A stretch of 64,000 nucleotides of DNA, taken from assembly GCF_034702125.1 (NCBI RefSeq), contig NC_085871.1, forward strand, positions 41,599,358 through 41,663,357, read 5' to 3'. Made by a program: the position numbers and the translations under genes. This document shows, in pieces, positions 11,305 through 31,898 of the stretch (positions within the stretch are counted from its first letter, which is position 1; the number at the start of each line of letters is the position of its first letter). The notes under the pieces are model-generated. The model did no database searches. It was given only the letters and a program-made list of their open reading frames with translations, and was not told the DNA's origin. This stretch comes from Engraulis encrasicolus (lineage: Eukaryota; Chordata; Actinopteri; Clupeiformes; Engraulidae).

Positions 11305-11954
11305 CTCTAGATCAGATTAATGGTGTCACTAAATGGGACTGCTTAAGATAAAGACTTCAGCGCAGGATATCAGAAATAAATGAGAAAGCGGCTTTTAGTT
11401 TTTAATATGGCCACAATATCGCGTCAATACGCATCATATGCAATGCATATCATGAAATCTCAAATCGGAAGTAATAGCCTTAGCTTGTTCAAACCTTACT
11501 CAGGTAATGGTAATTGTCCCCAGCACTTTTGAAATCAAACCGATGCCCATAGACCTATGTGAAATGCTACTATATGGGACAAATAAGGTGAATGTAACCA
11601 AAATCTGTCAAAACAGAGATACAAGCAGTGACTCAGAGTTCAGATTTTATTGGTGAATTATAGTATATCAATGAAAATCAAATGTTCACAATTCCACCAC
11701 ATTTAAATGGTATGACTGGGAATACAATGTCATCGTTGTGCGGCAGGTGGACACACACACACACACACTTTTTGTATCAATTTGTTTTAACTTTTAATTT
11801 CCAACTTCACTTTGCAGGCTATTTCATCAAATTGTGTACATACACAGATACAATAGAATAGAGTACATCATTATCATCTGGGAGTGTAGCCTACGATACT
11901 ACAGAGCAGACGCTGGAGCCTTGCAGCCAGATGTTCTCTCTACCACGGCTGAAG

Positions 11955-12237
11955 CAGAGGCAGACTTTCCATTAAGCAAACCGAGGCAATTGCCTGGGGC
12001 CCCAACCAAATCTGCCATCCATAGGGGCCCCAACTGTCACATCAGTCACAGAGAACACACAAAAAAGTAGGATTGATCTTACTGTAATGTGTCACTTATT
12101 TAAAGTAATTGAATATAGACATGAGACAAAACACTAAAATAGCACTAAAACGCAGCATTTTATGTCTATATAATGATCTTTGAGGGTCCCATGTTTATAT
12201 TTCGCCCAGGGCCCCAAAATGTCTAGATCCGCCCCTG
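11955..12237. mobile_element. Short element present only in copy A
   Basis: Ends CAGAGGCAGACTTTCC and GATCCGCCCCTG are imperfect inverted repeats, with a weak 8-bp flanking duplication (ggctgaag/ggctaagg). It contains the 'gcctggggcccc' word also found near 20,350 and 55,025. Copy B runs straight through the site at about 32,730. Confidence 0.55.
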
Positions 12238-12611
12238 GGCTAAGGAATATGGCAGCATCCTTAATTTACCTTCCTACTGTGCAGTACTTCTGGATTTACC
12301 CTCCAATCTGTTACGAAGGCTCCTCTCTTTTTAAAAGGCTGGAAAACAAAGGTCCTACAGTAGGCTATAGACGACTTTATGAAGCACTTACTATAACTGT
12401 CATTTGTTATTGCACATCTATAATAACAAGTGTGGTATGCTGCGCATTTCAGTGTAATCATGCAACATTGATTACAAAAATGCTAATTGGGATTACTTAT
12501 TGCCAAAGTTTAATGATATATCTTCCATTGCTACAATGTTCATTTACTGCATTTGTTTCTATCTGATGTTTTGCAATGTATGGTATAATATCTATATTCT
12601 TTTCATATTTG

Positions 12612-20107
<7,496 letters not shown>

Positions 20108-20280
20108 CTGAAAAGAAAATGGTAAGAGCAAAGTTTAAATACAAGTAATGAAAAATGAATGATGAATGCAGAGAATATTACACTGTATCTCAGTGTGTCA
20201 CATCTATGTAAATAAATGATGTATGTAATTTAGATAGCCTAATTTTATACTGTATCTCAGTGTGTCACATCTACAGTACA

Positions 20281-20314
20281 GTGTGTGTGTGTGTGTTGGG
20301 GGGGGGGGGGGGGG
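20281..20314. repeat. Short (TG)n followed by an 18-nt poly-G
   Basis: Homology to the GTPase exon/intron unit ends at this point. The sequence beyond is an unrelated interspersed repeat ('cttggggcccc'). Confidence 0.8.
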
Positions 20315-20814
20315 TGGCAGCTTGTCACCAGGCTAGGCAGGCAGTCGCTTGGGGCCCCTAAATGGTTAATAACAGCTCACACTTTGCTACAATAGTGGCA
20401 AATTCCTTCCAAATGTTTGCTCCTTTGACACTTCGCTTGGGGCCCCAGCTGAACCTAGAACCGCCTCTGTGCCTCGGGACATGGATAACCAGCCATAATG
20501 GAAGTAAGCATGAATTTAGCTCTTTACAAACAAATCCTGAAGGATAATGTCCAGCCATGCATTTTTAACCATTCATTTTTGTTCATGCTTGGAAAGTCTC
20601 CACTGTAGCTGATTTTACAAAAATTATGCAGAGAGGAGTTGGCAATAAAATCATCCACAGCGATGTGCAAGACAGTTCTTGTAACTTGCCAGTTCTTGTA
20701 AACACTAAGATTGTTGCTGCTGGGATGGTACAGCAAGTTATAAGGTTCAGGGGGCAATAACTTTTTTTTTTCACACAGGCTCATGCAGGTTTTATGGCAT
20801 TATTGTCTTCATGG

Positions 20815-21475
20815 CATGGTGTAGAGAGGGTGTCAGACTTCCGTTTCTTGGGAGTTCACATCAGCGAGGACCTGACCTGGGCTTGTGAAGAAGGCACAGC
20901 AAAGACTTTATTTCCTAAGAATACTTAGGAAAAACAACATCTGTCAGAAGCTGCTTGTGTCCTTCTACCGCTGCTCAGTGGAGAGCATATTGACATATTG
21001 TCTTTGTGTGTGGTTCCCAGGCTGCACTGTGGCACAGAGGAAAGAGCTCCAGGGGGTCATAAAGGCTGCAGAGAACATTATTGGCTGCCCTCTTCCATCT
21101 TTGGAGGGCCTACACAGCACCCGCTGCCTAAAAAAGGCCAAGTGCATTCTGAGAGACACATCCCACCCAGGTCACAGTCTTTTTGAATTGCTGCCATCGG
21201 GCAGGAGATTCAGGTCCATTAAGACAAGGACAAACAGACTGAAAAACAGTTTCTATGCAGCGGCCATCACAGAACTGAATTTTGCATCAAAAGCATAGTT
21301 TTTTTATGTACATACCATTCTTTTTATTCCATTTTTTTATTATCTATTTATTTATTTTTATTTTATTTATTTTTGCTTCAACAAGGAATGCACAATGTCG
21401 TTGTGCTTGTCACAATGACAAATAAAAGATATTGTATATTGTATATTGTATATATTGTATATATTGTATTATTCC
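20815..21475 (+). pseudogene. 3' end of an L2/CR1-type LINE (reverse transcriptase C-terminus)
   Basis: A reading frame segment (FRFLGVHISEDLTW at about 20,840) is followed by a shifted frame 20885-21298 of about 137 codons containing KKAQQRLYFLRILRKNN, ILTYCLCVWF and LFELLPSGRRFRSIKTRTNR. These are characteristic of the region after the RT domain in fish L2-like LINEs. A short 3'UTR (acaatgacaaataaaagat) and a (TGTAT)n tail follow. It is 5'-truncated and frameshifted, so inactive. Confidence 0.8.
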
Positions 21476-23040
21476 CTTAACAAATTAAATGATAACTGAA
21501 AAACTGCATTTTACGTTTGCTTGGATCATCCTTGTTTATTGTTTACATATGTGGTGATCTGTAAATTTTACGTGTGCCAAGTGTGCAAAAAAATAAAAAA
21601 AAATCTGTAATGTACAAAAACACAGCACTGTATTTGCTGTATTCTGGTCAAAATTATTATTAATTTGATTTATTCTGGTATTTACCAACATTTACCACTT
21701 TTGTATCATTTTGATGAAGGACACAGTTTCCATTGGCCTTACAGAAAAATAAAGTTACTCCAAATCACTGCTGTGAACATTTTTAGAGCAGGTCAGATGT
21801 GCCATGTACGGTACGCACCTTTATGAGCCATGGCCAGACTCAGGTCTCTGACAAGTGATTATCTTCAGTGTTTATGACTCATATCCATACACGTCTCTGG
21901 AGTATAAGAAACACAGGAATAAATATAAATTATTCAATTAACTAAATATATCAACTACACAAAATAATTGGTAAAACTTGAGGAAATCATTTCCTATTGA
22001 TACAGAAAACATTTACCACCCATTACACCTCATGCCGTAACACAGACACATACTGTAGCCTATTCTCTTGGTGGATAACACAGAATAAACTAGAAATGCA
22101 CTCAGAGAATGCAGACCTCCGCCAGGGAAGCTGAATTTGTTCTAATATTTGTGACATGGTGTGGTGTGATTCATGCAGGCCTACAGGTTAGGCCTACCAT
22201 TGTGTTAAGAGAAGTGAACCTTCAATGTTAACCAAATTATGTGTCTCTTTTATTAGCTAGGATGTGTGTCACCTGGTTAACTTTAGTATAGTTCACCTGT
22301 CATTGTGGGATTGGCAAATGTTTGGTCATGCCATATAGGCCCTACTGTAATGTGGAATATGTAGGCCTATACTGTAAATTGTTAGATCCCATCACTAGAG
22401 CCTTAGTGACATTGTTCATTCATTGTGTGTTGGAAGCATGCCTTTCATCACATAATTGTTTTGCCACAAAATTAAATGGCACAGCTATTACTGTAATATC
22501 CACCCATAATATATAGTTAATGATATGACTACGGTAGTCAACATTGCCCTTTGAGAACACTTTAGGATCACACACGCTGGCAACACAATATTGATTAGGC
22601 TAACTTTAAATAGTGAACTATAATTCTTCCACCCTTCGAACAAACTTCAACCGGACAGACGAGAGAAAGCTGATTTGGTTGAGAACAATTAACTCCGCGA
22701 AAGCTGCGACGTATGCGTGACATTATATGTCATCATTATTATATTACATTATGTTTTAGAGACTGGCTACGCCTATGGCTTCAGCCATGTAGTCCATGAG
22801 CCAGACCATCGATCGCAATCGAAAGGGTGGGCAAAGTCTTGTTGGTATTTTATTATTGCTATATATGTCCAGTTTATGAATTGGTATGATAACCTTTGCA
22901 GAACAGTAGCTTTATCATATTTATCATGCATTTCTTATTTGAACCAATTTACACTAAAAACGCCTAAGCTAATTTGCTAATATCTTGATAAATTGAACAT
23001 GAAAATGACTGTGAGGTAAATATATTTATAGGAAAAGTTG
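21476..23040. other. A/T-rich intergenic DNA, nothing supported
   Basis: Open frames are short and lack domain signatures. Around 22,095-22,130 'gcactcagagaatgcagacctccgccagg' resembles a common fish interspersed repeat. Confidence 0.35.
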
Positions 23041-23049
23041 TTATACAAA

Positions 23050-23170
23050 ATTTTTAGATAGTTCAAAGGGCACGTCACACAAGGACAAGGACANGGACCC
23101 CAGGAAGAATAGCTGTGGCATTGCCACAGCTAATGGGGATCCAACAAATAAATAAACAAATAAATAAACA
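23050..23170 (+). mobile_element. LINE 3' tail
   Basis: GGACCCCAGGAAGAATAGCTG, then GGGGATCCAACAAATAAATAAAC, is the typical end of a fish non-LTR element followed by an (AAATA)n tail. It contains one undetermined base (N) at 23,093. Confidence 0.6.
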
Positions 23171-26165
23171 CATATTTCCCACTTGATTTAGTTCAGACCC
23201 CCATTTTCACTGACTTTTCATTTAAAATGAGGGTTTATTTCTCAAGAGTGAAAATACTGGTAGATTGGGTAAAAAAAATAAAACTTCTATGCCTCACCAC
23301 ACAAATTTCCCAGTACATTACAATACAGGTGGGTTTTGTATTACAAGTTTCCTTAAAAGTTATGTTTCATTATCCGAACAAAGTGTAATGTACTTAAATG
23401 TGAACTAATTTAAATACACACCCAAATTTGATATGTAGACAAAGACCTATTGGCCCCTTGAGACATGAGTTAGATTCCCCACCCTTGTATTATAAACTAT
23501 ATTATATCAGGGGGAATTGTCACTTGCTTTTGGTAGATGATCATGCCAATATGGAACACATTGTGACAAAATAAAAGGGGAACTTTCAAAAAGGGCCTTT
23601 TTTCGCCCAATACTGCTTTAGCACCACCAAGTCTGTTCCTAGATCTGTGCATGCCTATGATACAATCACTTGGGTTTGGAAATCTAACAGTAAAAGTAAA
23701 GTCCCAAATCAACAGACTGACCCGCTCTGCACTGAAACTCCACCTTCCAAGCAAAATACTGTATGAAGAGTCCAGAGAGCAGGCCAGTAACGGGGAATAA
23801 CAGATCACATGTTTCACGATTACATTATTAACAATCAAAAAATAGAGCTACTTACAGTAACTTAAAGTTACTGATTCAGTTTCTGGTAATGAAAGTACAT
23901 TTACTATGTGAAAATAAGTGGTGGTTTCTAGATTCATATGTTATGCTATTCTCAAATTTTGATCATTCCACACATTACCAGAAACCCAGAGAAAACACAT
24001 AATGTGCATGCGTGTTGGTGTGGCAGTGGCTGTGTGTCTGTGCCTGACAGATGGAGTTTACTCTATGAGTCTGCTTGCATTGGTCTCCTTCTACTCAAAT
24101 GTCTACCTTCATCTGGCTGTCCCTGCTGGTAACTCTTATAATATTGTCTTCGGCTGAGTTTCCCAAAAACACTTAAGTAGTAATAAGTAGTACTTAAGTA
24201 CGAGGCACCCTTAGACAATATCAGGGATAGACATCAATTCAAGTTTATACAATACCTTTTCTTGTACATGCATGCTTAAACATAACACATGTGTGAGGAA
24301 AAGGCCTATACACTTTTAGTGTTGATGTGCATATTCCTGATATACTTAAGTTCTATAACCTCCAGTAATTGCATTTGCTCAAATTACTGTAAATGAGTAC
24401 TTTGATGAGTAAGTTGTCATTTCCAAACTAGTTATTAAAATGGGTGATTTTATTTTTACTCAAATTACAATTTGACCCAAGTATTTTACTTACATCTACC
24501 TTGAGTACTGAGGAAGGCAAAATTGAAATAAAGGGGACAATCTGTCAGACATGAAGGGAAATTGTGTGTTATTACCATTTACCATAAATTATCTATTTTG
24601 GACTAATCTATTGGATGACTATCTAGGGCCCGCCGGCCCCATACCATTAGTCCGACAGCCCACAGACGGTACACAATAGAGTTGCAAGCGACTGGCTGAG
24701 AATAGTAGAGCATACACCAGGGACAAGATCTGAGGGAGTAGCAACGCAGCCTGAAAACAGTTTTTTAGAAGATATACAAGACTTATTATTTATTAACAAA
24801 ACTTATTCATGAATGTAATCTCAAAACTGGGAATTAAATGAAATCCACCAGACTATTTCCTTTGGTAGGCTTCCCAGCCTTTGAAATTGAAGGTCCCAGA
24901 CCCAAACACAATGAAATCCAGACCCCTAAATTCAGAGTAATGGGCTGTTGTATCAATGAGCTGACCCTAGGCCTGCAACTTTGCCACACCAGGGTACACA
25001 GAATTTTGTTGTCACGATCGCCAGGTTAATGGAAAATGACTTGTGTAGAGATAGACAGAGGTCACGAAGGGTGCTATTTAAGGAAAGTGATAGAAAGACA
25101 AACTGAAAGTAACTAACTTTTACTCAAATTACATTTTTTAAGTATTTTTTAAACTTTTACTCAAGTAGATTTTTCAAGAGGTAATTTTACTTCTACTTTG
25201 AGTAGAATTTGAACCAAGTAATGGTATTTTACTATTTTTACTTAATTACATTTTTTAGTATTCTTTCCACCTCTGATGGCCTCCTACTGCAAATGGGCCT
25301 GGCGACAGTCCAATTCACTCTTGGCTGAAAACGCTCAACTACATTATAACAACATTGCTAACAATGCAGGAAGTCTTAGGTAATCGATTTAGATTTGGCC
25401 ATTACCATTTAGTGACAATAAGGTTATAACCGAGGGACTGTGTTACGACGTTAAAGCCAGCCCGCCGGGGTGCACCCCATGACAGCCGGGGTACACCACA
25501 TGACAGTTTTCTTGAACTACTTTGTACCCAGTGTGAGTACCACTGAGCCACCAGGTTATGTGATAGGGAATATCTTAACATGAAATACAAATTCTCTAAT
25601 GTAAGGGGGAAGAGGCTAGGGCTACAATAGAAAAATAATGTAAAGTAAATACAAAAAATAATCATAAAAACACAAAAGGACAGTGCAGGCCGTGGAAAGC
25701 TCAGAGCCTTAAAGCTCACAATGAGATCAGAGCTCTTTCAAACAATCTCATTTTCATCAGCTGGGACAGGACTTGAAGCTGTCCATGGATGTATTCATGA
25801 AGCATTTAGTTGCCAACTCTACATAGCATCGGCAAATACGTAGAACATAAATACAACCCGCTACCAGCTTTTCTGCACTCAGCATGGAGCAGTGGTGTAG
25901 TCTACGTAGAACACGGGCATATGGAGTATACCCACTTCTACATTTCAGGGATTTCAGTATACCCACTTAAAATTGATTGATGCATTGTTTTGAATAGCAC
26001 AAATATATACAGTATACCCACTTCACCATGTGAGGACTGCCTCCTCATGCATGCTATGTTTGCCAACTATCAGGCTGGCATCTTGAGAGCAAGTCTTCAG
26101 CAACATCCACAAATCCCAAGCCCACTTGACCATGGCTGGGCCAACTATGAAAATGACCAGCTCAC
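23171..26165. other. Intergenic with 'tttactcaa' repeat blocks
   Basis: Two diverged blocks at about 24,370-24,530 and 25,100-25,275 share words such as ttttactcaaattaca and caagta. They look like termini of the same degraded element family. No gene recognised. Confidence 0.4.
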
Positions 26166-26664
26166 TATACTGCCCTACAATTTCAGAATGCAGTATAATT
26201 CAAAATGGCAAACTGAGAAAAAAGGCTTTAAAGTTTCCTTTCTGGCCACGCAACTGTGTTGGAGGTAAAGTGGTGATGACACTTCCATTTAATACTTGTT
26301 TATGGTGAAAATTTATGCACACAAGAAAAAAGCAAAAAACCCAACATTCTCATTACTTTTTAGCTGAAAAATCATTATACTGCGACGTTCTGTTATGGTA
26401 TTACTGTCTACACCAAAACCACGGTGTCAATGGAGAAGTGCAGTGTAAAGCCCATTATACTGCGTTCTTGGCTAGTACGACATAACCTCCTAAACCCAAA
26501 AAGCGCAGCATAATCAGTTTTTATTGTTTTTTTCTGAAACGGGACTGAGTTGGACCAAAAAATTTTAACTCAAGAAAAAGAAGGTATTTTAAAGCCAATT
26601 TCCGGTCTAAACCCATTTTGGACCATTTTCAAGATACTGCGTTCTGATATTGTAGGGCAGTATA
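26166..26664. mobile_element. Foldback/MITE
   Basis: TACTGCCCTACAATTTCAGA at the left pairs with the right end TCTGATATTGTAGGGCAGTA. Subterminal parts also pair. About 500 bp, no coding capacity; TA-type flanks are possible. Confidence 0.6.
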
Positions 26665-27854
26665 CAGTGGATGCGGCAACCTCCAGCCCCTGAGGCAGTG
26701 CTACAACTGATGTCTTGCAAGTGCAGCCATCAATGTAAACTGCCGGATTGCCAATGTCTGAGAAGTAGCTCAAAATGCACAACCCTCTTAAAATTTCAGA
26801 CATGCGTATATCAGCATCATGATATTTACAGATGCTTACTGGACTGAGTCAAATCTTGAGGACTGAAATAATGCTCTTCAGTTTATTTTAATGTGTGGTC
26901 TCTAACAACCCCTGTAGGGTCTTAATAGAAGGGAAAGCATCCCTGAGGTAATTCAAGCACCCTGTGTGGTCAACAAACTACATAATAGCAAAGAACCACA
27001 ATACCGATTTTCACATTTCCATTTTACTGGTCCACCATTTCAACACATGATAACTACCAAAAAGCTACCTGTTTGCAATGGTTATCATGCCAAACTGTTA
27101 ACTTGAGATGTCCAAGAAGTCAAAAAAACAGATTAGAACTTGCCCACCCGTTCGATTGCGAGAGGTCCATTTTTGGTGGAATACACAAGAACTCAACAGT
27201 GCTATAAAGAAATTTGTGCACAGAGATGTTGTATAACTGCCACAGTAGTGCACAGCATATGTAGCCTACCGTACTGTATGTAGTAATAGTTACAATGTAT
27301 ATAGGCTAATTAAATTACATACCGTATCAGAACTTCATGCTGTACAGTCATGGGGATCTCAGCATGCCACTCCTCAGTTCATGGTCCACTTTGGGTTAAT
27401 CATTATTTAACAGGCATTCTTATACTGTCTTGAGACTCAATTTTGTTTTCAAGACAGTTCATGTTCATAACTTTACTGCTCAGTTTAATTACACTACTAC
27501 TACTGAATATGTAGCCTATTGATGTGTTGTAATGTCACCACAACTAGCATGTCTTAAATTCATTCACAGATACTTCCGGTACAACTTACCGTATGTAACG
27601 GTAAATGACAATTGCCAGCAGGGCCGCTGACAGCTTTGGCTGGGCCTGGCACAAAGACATCTGAAAGGGCCCCAAACTCGATACATACAATGTAATGATG
27701 ATCCAACTGTGGGCCCCTCTCTCCTTTGGGCCCGGGACAAGTGACCCCTTTGTCCCCTATCAGCTTCCCTGATTGGCATTCCACAGTTCATAGATCACTT
27801 TATAGCTGTTATCTGAAGCTACTGGCACTATGACTGAGGGATTGGCATGCCAAT
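26665..27854. other. Intergenic, degraded repeats
   Basis: About 27,615-27,770 carries 'gcagggccgctgacagcttt' and 'gggcccc' words typical of a fish DNA-element family. No exon supported. Confidence 0.35.
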
Positions 27855-28243
27855 CAGGGCTTGACATTAACTTTTTCGCTTGCGGGCCACTGTGGCTAGT
27901 GTTTTTCCCGAGGCACTAGCCATCCAGCTATTCAACTAGCCACAAATTTGATTTATTGATTTGTTTTTTATCATGACACTGTACATATAACCTCAGGAGA
28001 TGGCTGCATGGGTTTCTACAGGTAAATAAAACAAACAAATAGAAACTGAGTAGCTGAGCTTTTTCTTGAACTTAAATACAAATAATTGATACACATGAGG
28101 CAAATTGCAGAATATACCCTATTCTGATATGTCATACAATAGAAGCTACCTGCCAAATTGGCTAGTGACACTGAAATTGTTACCAGCCACAGCCAAGTTT
28201 TACCAGCATTTGGCCGGTTGGCAGGTGCCAGTGTCAAGCCCTG
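27855..28243. mobile_element. hAT-type MITE with target duplication
   Basis: Termini CAGGGCTTGACATTAAC and CAGTGTCAAGCCCTG are inverted. The flanks (atgccaat / ctgccaat) match at 7 of 8 bases. Internal 'ggctagtg/gccac' words. No transposase. Confidence 0.75.
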
Positions 28244-28433
28244 CTGCCAATGCAGGACAGATGAAAACAGTTCCTGCTGTTAAAATGTGGACAAGATTTT
28301 TGACATTATTATTAGGCCTACACTTTTATCTCAAACAGGATAGTTCCAGAGGCAGGACATCTTCTTCATCGTCTTCATCAGGACATTGTCTTCAGGACTT
28401 TATGTCCTACTGTTGACATTTGACAGACTGACA

Positions 28434-28610
28434 CACAGACAGGGGCACACACACACGCATGGACACACACACACACACATGCGCGCGCACGCCCCCCCCC
28501 ACACACACACACACATGCACACGCACACACAGACACACACGCTCACACACAGACACACATGCACACACGCACGCGCATGCAAGCGCACGTACGCACGCAT
28601 GTAACGTGTG
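28434..28610. repeat. Degenerate CA/CG-rich simple repeat
   Basis: acac, gcgc and gcac repeats with a C9 run at 28,491-28,500. Confidence 0.85.
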
Positions 28611-28769
28611 CAACGAGTGACTGTCAACAAATGAGGGGCGGAACAGCCGTGGATGTGTGTAGGTGCAGTGCTTATGACATTTCCTCTGCAGGTGCTCCCA
28701 ATGATTGCAGTGTGTGTGTGTGTGCGTTTGAGAGAGAGAGGGGGTGGGGGAGTGTCGAGCATTATGCAC

Positions 28770-29085
28770 TTAATCTCTGCTGCACTTTAAAGTGGGATGG
28801 GGGGGCTGGGGGGTCAAGCACTGGTGTCACTTTTACCTCCTATTTCGCTTTACATGAGAACCTGCTGCAACTAAGTATTGTACCCCAAACACAATTTTGT
28901 TGCCTTTTTGACAATGACAAATAAATTCTTGAATCTTGAATCTTGAAGCACTGGTGTCACTTTTACCTCTTATTTCACTTTACTTGAAAACCTCCTGCTA
29001 CTAAGTGTTGTACCACAAACAAAATTTTGTTGCCTTTTTGACAATGACAAATAAATTCTTGAATCTTGAATCTTGAATCTTGATC
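28770..29085 (+). mobile_element. Two tandem L2-type LINE 3' tails
   Basis: A 130-bp segment (agcactggtgtcacttttacct ... ttttgacaatgacaaataa) occurs twice, each ending in (TTGAATC)n, the microsatellite tail of L2-clade elements. Confidence 0.75.
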
Positions 29086-29205
29086 CACCGCCAGCAGGGA
29101 ATGGCGGAAAACCTGTTTAAAAACGGCTATCCACGGAACCACCGTCACACGTTGCTGGGGTAGGGGGAGGGAGAAGGATACAGCAGCTTGATCACACATA
29201 GAGGG

Positions 29206-29482
29206 TGCATCCCAATATGTGACCTTGCCTCCTCCACTTGTGCTTGTTTCCTCGTACCAGCTCCTGGTCCCTCCTCCGTGGAGAAAACAATAAAGTTTCC
29301 CAGCTGTCAGCTTCGCCACAACAACTTTTCAGGGACTGTTTTTCATTCACCATACCAATTGCAAATGAGAAAAAGACTTTACAATTGAGCTTTTGCAAGA
29401 TATTGAAATATAATGCCGTTGTCAGTGATGTCATCATGACGAGAAGCAAGTGGAGGAGGCAAGGTCGCATATTAAAACGCAC
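29206..29482. mobile_element. MITE with 'accttgcctcctccacttg' inverted ends
   Basis: The left end containing GACCTTGCCTCCTCCACTTG pairs with CAAGTGGAGGAGGCAAGGTC at the right. The interior holds 'caattgcaaatgag' also seen at about 14,575. Confidence 0.65.
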
Positions 29483-29626
29483 TCAGAAGCTTCTCAAACG
29501 GTGGCTCAGCACTTGCACTGCCTTGTACAGACACGAATGGCCACTTAACTGCTGGCGGGGTAGACGTTTCCACCCCTGTGTCGTTCCACAACACCATCAT
29601 GGCACCACTGGAGCCGCTCCCATTGG

Positions 29627-29662
29627 GACCTCATAGGGACCTCATAGGGACCTCATCGAGAT
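29627..29662. repeat. Small GGGACCTCATAG array
   Basis: Three units of the 12-mer following GAGCCGCTCCCATT. It ends in CATCGAGATCAGGCTCTGGT. Confidence 0.8.
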
Positions 29663-30137
29663 CAGGCTCTGGTCTGGTGCTACAGCATCACTGACACGTT
29701 TGATTGTACAGCCAGAGCCGGGTGGGTTCTGCATACAGCCAATCGTGAGTGTATAATCCCACAATTCAAGGCCGCAATGTAAAATTAAAATACCTGAATA
29801 AATCATTCTTTACATATCTATATTGCTATTAGAAAAATATTTTTTCATATGTTTTTCCCACCCATATAGTGACCTGTAGATGCCCATCAGCAAAAAGTAG
29901 GCTGCCATACTTTGCTATTGGTAATAGAGTAGTGCTTGAAAGTCCCACCGTCGTGCTGGGGTCTGCCCTCCTAAAGGGGTCTAAATATCGTCTAGTCGCA
30001 TATGACATTATTTATTGATAATTACAGAAAATATAGTCCGAGATTCTGATAAGAGGCGCTGAAATGATGAGGGGGCGCACAAAATATTGCAAGGGGGCAC
30101 CGTGCGTAGCGATCAACGTTGGCAGGGGAGCTGCTCC

Positions 30138-30465
30138 CATAGGGACCTCATCGGGACCCCATAGGGACCTCATAGGGACCTCATAGGACCTCAAAGGGAC
30201 CTCATAGTGAACTCATAGGGACCTCATCGGGACCTCATAGGGACCTCATCGGGACCTCATGAGGACCCCATAGGGACCTCATAGGGACCTCATAGGGACC
30301 TCATCGGGACATTATAGTGACCTCATAGGGACCTCATAGGGAACTCATAAGGACCCCATAGGGACCTCATCGGGACCTCATCGGGACCTCATAGGGACCT
30401 CATAGTGACCCCATAGAGACTTCATAGGGACCTCATCGAGACCTCATAGGGACCTCATCCGGCTC
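30138..30465. repeat. Large GGGACCTCATAG minisatellite
   Basis: About 27 copies of a 12-bp unit with variants GGGACCTCATCG, GGACCCCATAG and AACTCATAG. Its borders (gctcccatagggacc ... ccggctctggtctg) match those of the small array at 29,627, so one array is a copy of the other. Confidence 0.9.
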
Positions 30466-30499
30466 TGGTCTGTTGCTCCATTAGCCTGATTATCATCGA

Positions 30500-30720
30500 T
30501 GTTCTAATCCCATTTGTATTTTTCTACCCCTACCCCTACCCCTTACCCCTCCAAACGGAGTCTGCCTGTCCGAACCCCTCCTTTTTGAGGGCTACAAAGC
30601 CCTCCCCCTTACCCCTACCCCTCTGCCTTAACGACTATTGGGATACTCCTACCCCTACACAAAACAGAGGGGGAGGGGTAAGGGGTAGAGCCAAGGGGTG
30701 AATTGCGATTGGGCCTTTGT
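30500..30720. mobile_element. MITE with CCCCTA-rich arms
   Basis: Left arm (ctacccctacccctacccctta) pairs with right arm (ggggaggggtaaggggtag). Outer ends are aatcccatttg / gcgattgggcct. It is not telomeric: the vertebrate telomere repeat is CCCTAA. Confidence 0.6.
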
Positions 30721-31049
30721 CTGACCAGGAGGATAACAATTAACATTTCCCAAACGGTTGACCCTCCTCCCTTTTGGTTGTTTGCTTTGCTGAAGTGTCC
30801 TCGGAGTGAACTGCGCCGTCATCTGCTGCTAAACCATTCACAAAAAGTAAGGCGTGTGTAAGGGTCAAAAGTTGCTCTCTATAAGAGGTGGACTACATTT
30901 ATAGCAGTTTGCAACTATTGACAGTAGTTGGCAAATGAAATAAAATGCACACAAACAATGAAATCATGCAAAACTCCCAACTGACTGTAATATAGCCTAC
31001 ATTTAAACGCTTATGATGGACTTTGACTTTACCTAAGATATGGAGATGA

Positions 31050-31150
31050 TATTTGCTTTTTTTAAGCCCTGATGAAGGCCAATGTTTGGCCGAAACATGT
31101 TGGCAAATTTTAATGTTCAAATATGAACTAGCTACATTTAATTAAAAGCT
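31050..31150. mobile_element. Possible Penelope-like or SINE end fragment
   Basis: The phrase CCTGATGAAGGCCAATGTTT followed by ggccgaaacatgttgg resembles the conserved end of Penelope-type retroelements. Short and unconfirmed. Confidence 0.25.
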
Positions 31151-31861
31151 TTTTAATGAAGACGAAGAGTGCCTTGGATTTCATCATACATCTCTAAGTT
31201 AAGTCTAACCAAAGAGCACCTTCACACTACAAAACAGAACGCCGAAGCCCTGTGACCTACGCCTTTGTTTAATGATATTTGCTGTTGGCATCCAGAGGGA
31301 GCTAGAGCCACAACACGTCCCCGATGAGAACACGCACCGATGTCATGAAGGACTTTGACTTTACATAAGATATGGAGATGATATTTGCTGTTGGCTTGGC
31401 ATCCAGAGGGAGCTAGAGCCACAACACGTCCCCGATGAGAACAAGCCTTTCGGACATGATTGCACCAAGCAAGGAGGACGTTTTATTACATTTTATGCAT
31501 GTTCGCGGGTTGCCTCCTCGCCTACATTTCGGGTGAAGGAAGCTTGTGGCTGTGAATACTACTGTTGACCGCTAGAGGGAGTAAGGGACTAATTATTATG
31601 ACAAGCCTTGTGTGAATGTGGTTGAACTGCAGTCAGTTGTAAGCACCGATGTCATGCTTTTCAGTTGGGCTGATGTTTGTAAGAATGAGCAACGCCATTG
31701 GAGTGAGTAATTTTTGTCTCCACCAAGTAGGCCTAGGGCCTAGCTACCTTAACCATAGCCAAGTTCGTTCCATAACACTTTGTAACTAGGTATCAGTAAT
31801 TTAAGGCAGCATTTCATGCAGTTGTCATGCACTGATCAGAGGGAGAGGAGCCTCTAGTAGG

Positions 31862-31866
31862 TGTGT

Positions 31867-31897
<31 letters not shown>

Positions 31898-31898
31898 G
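31862..31898. repeat. (TG)n followed by poly-G
   Basis: About 18 bp of TG and then 19 G. In copy A the same place has only 'aaggggggtc'. Confidence 0.85.

Noticed and set aside
28434..28610. A CRISPR-like array
   Set aside because: The repeats are short CA/GC simple repeats with no unique spacers of constant length, in a vertebrate genome.
30500..30610. CCCCTACCCCTACCCC run as an internal telomere
   Set aside because: The vertebrate telomere unit is CCCTAA. The run pairs with a GGGGTAGG arm 100 bp away, so it is a MITE arm.
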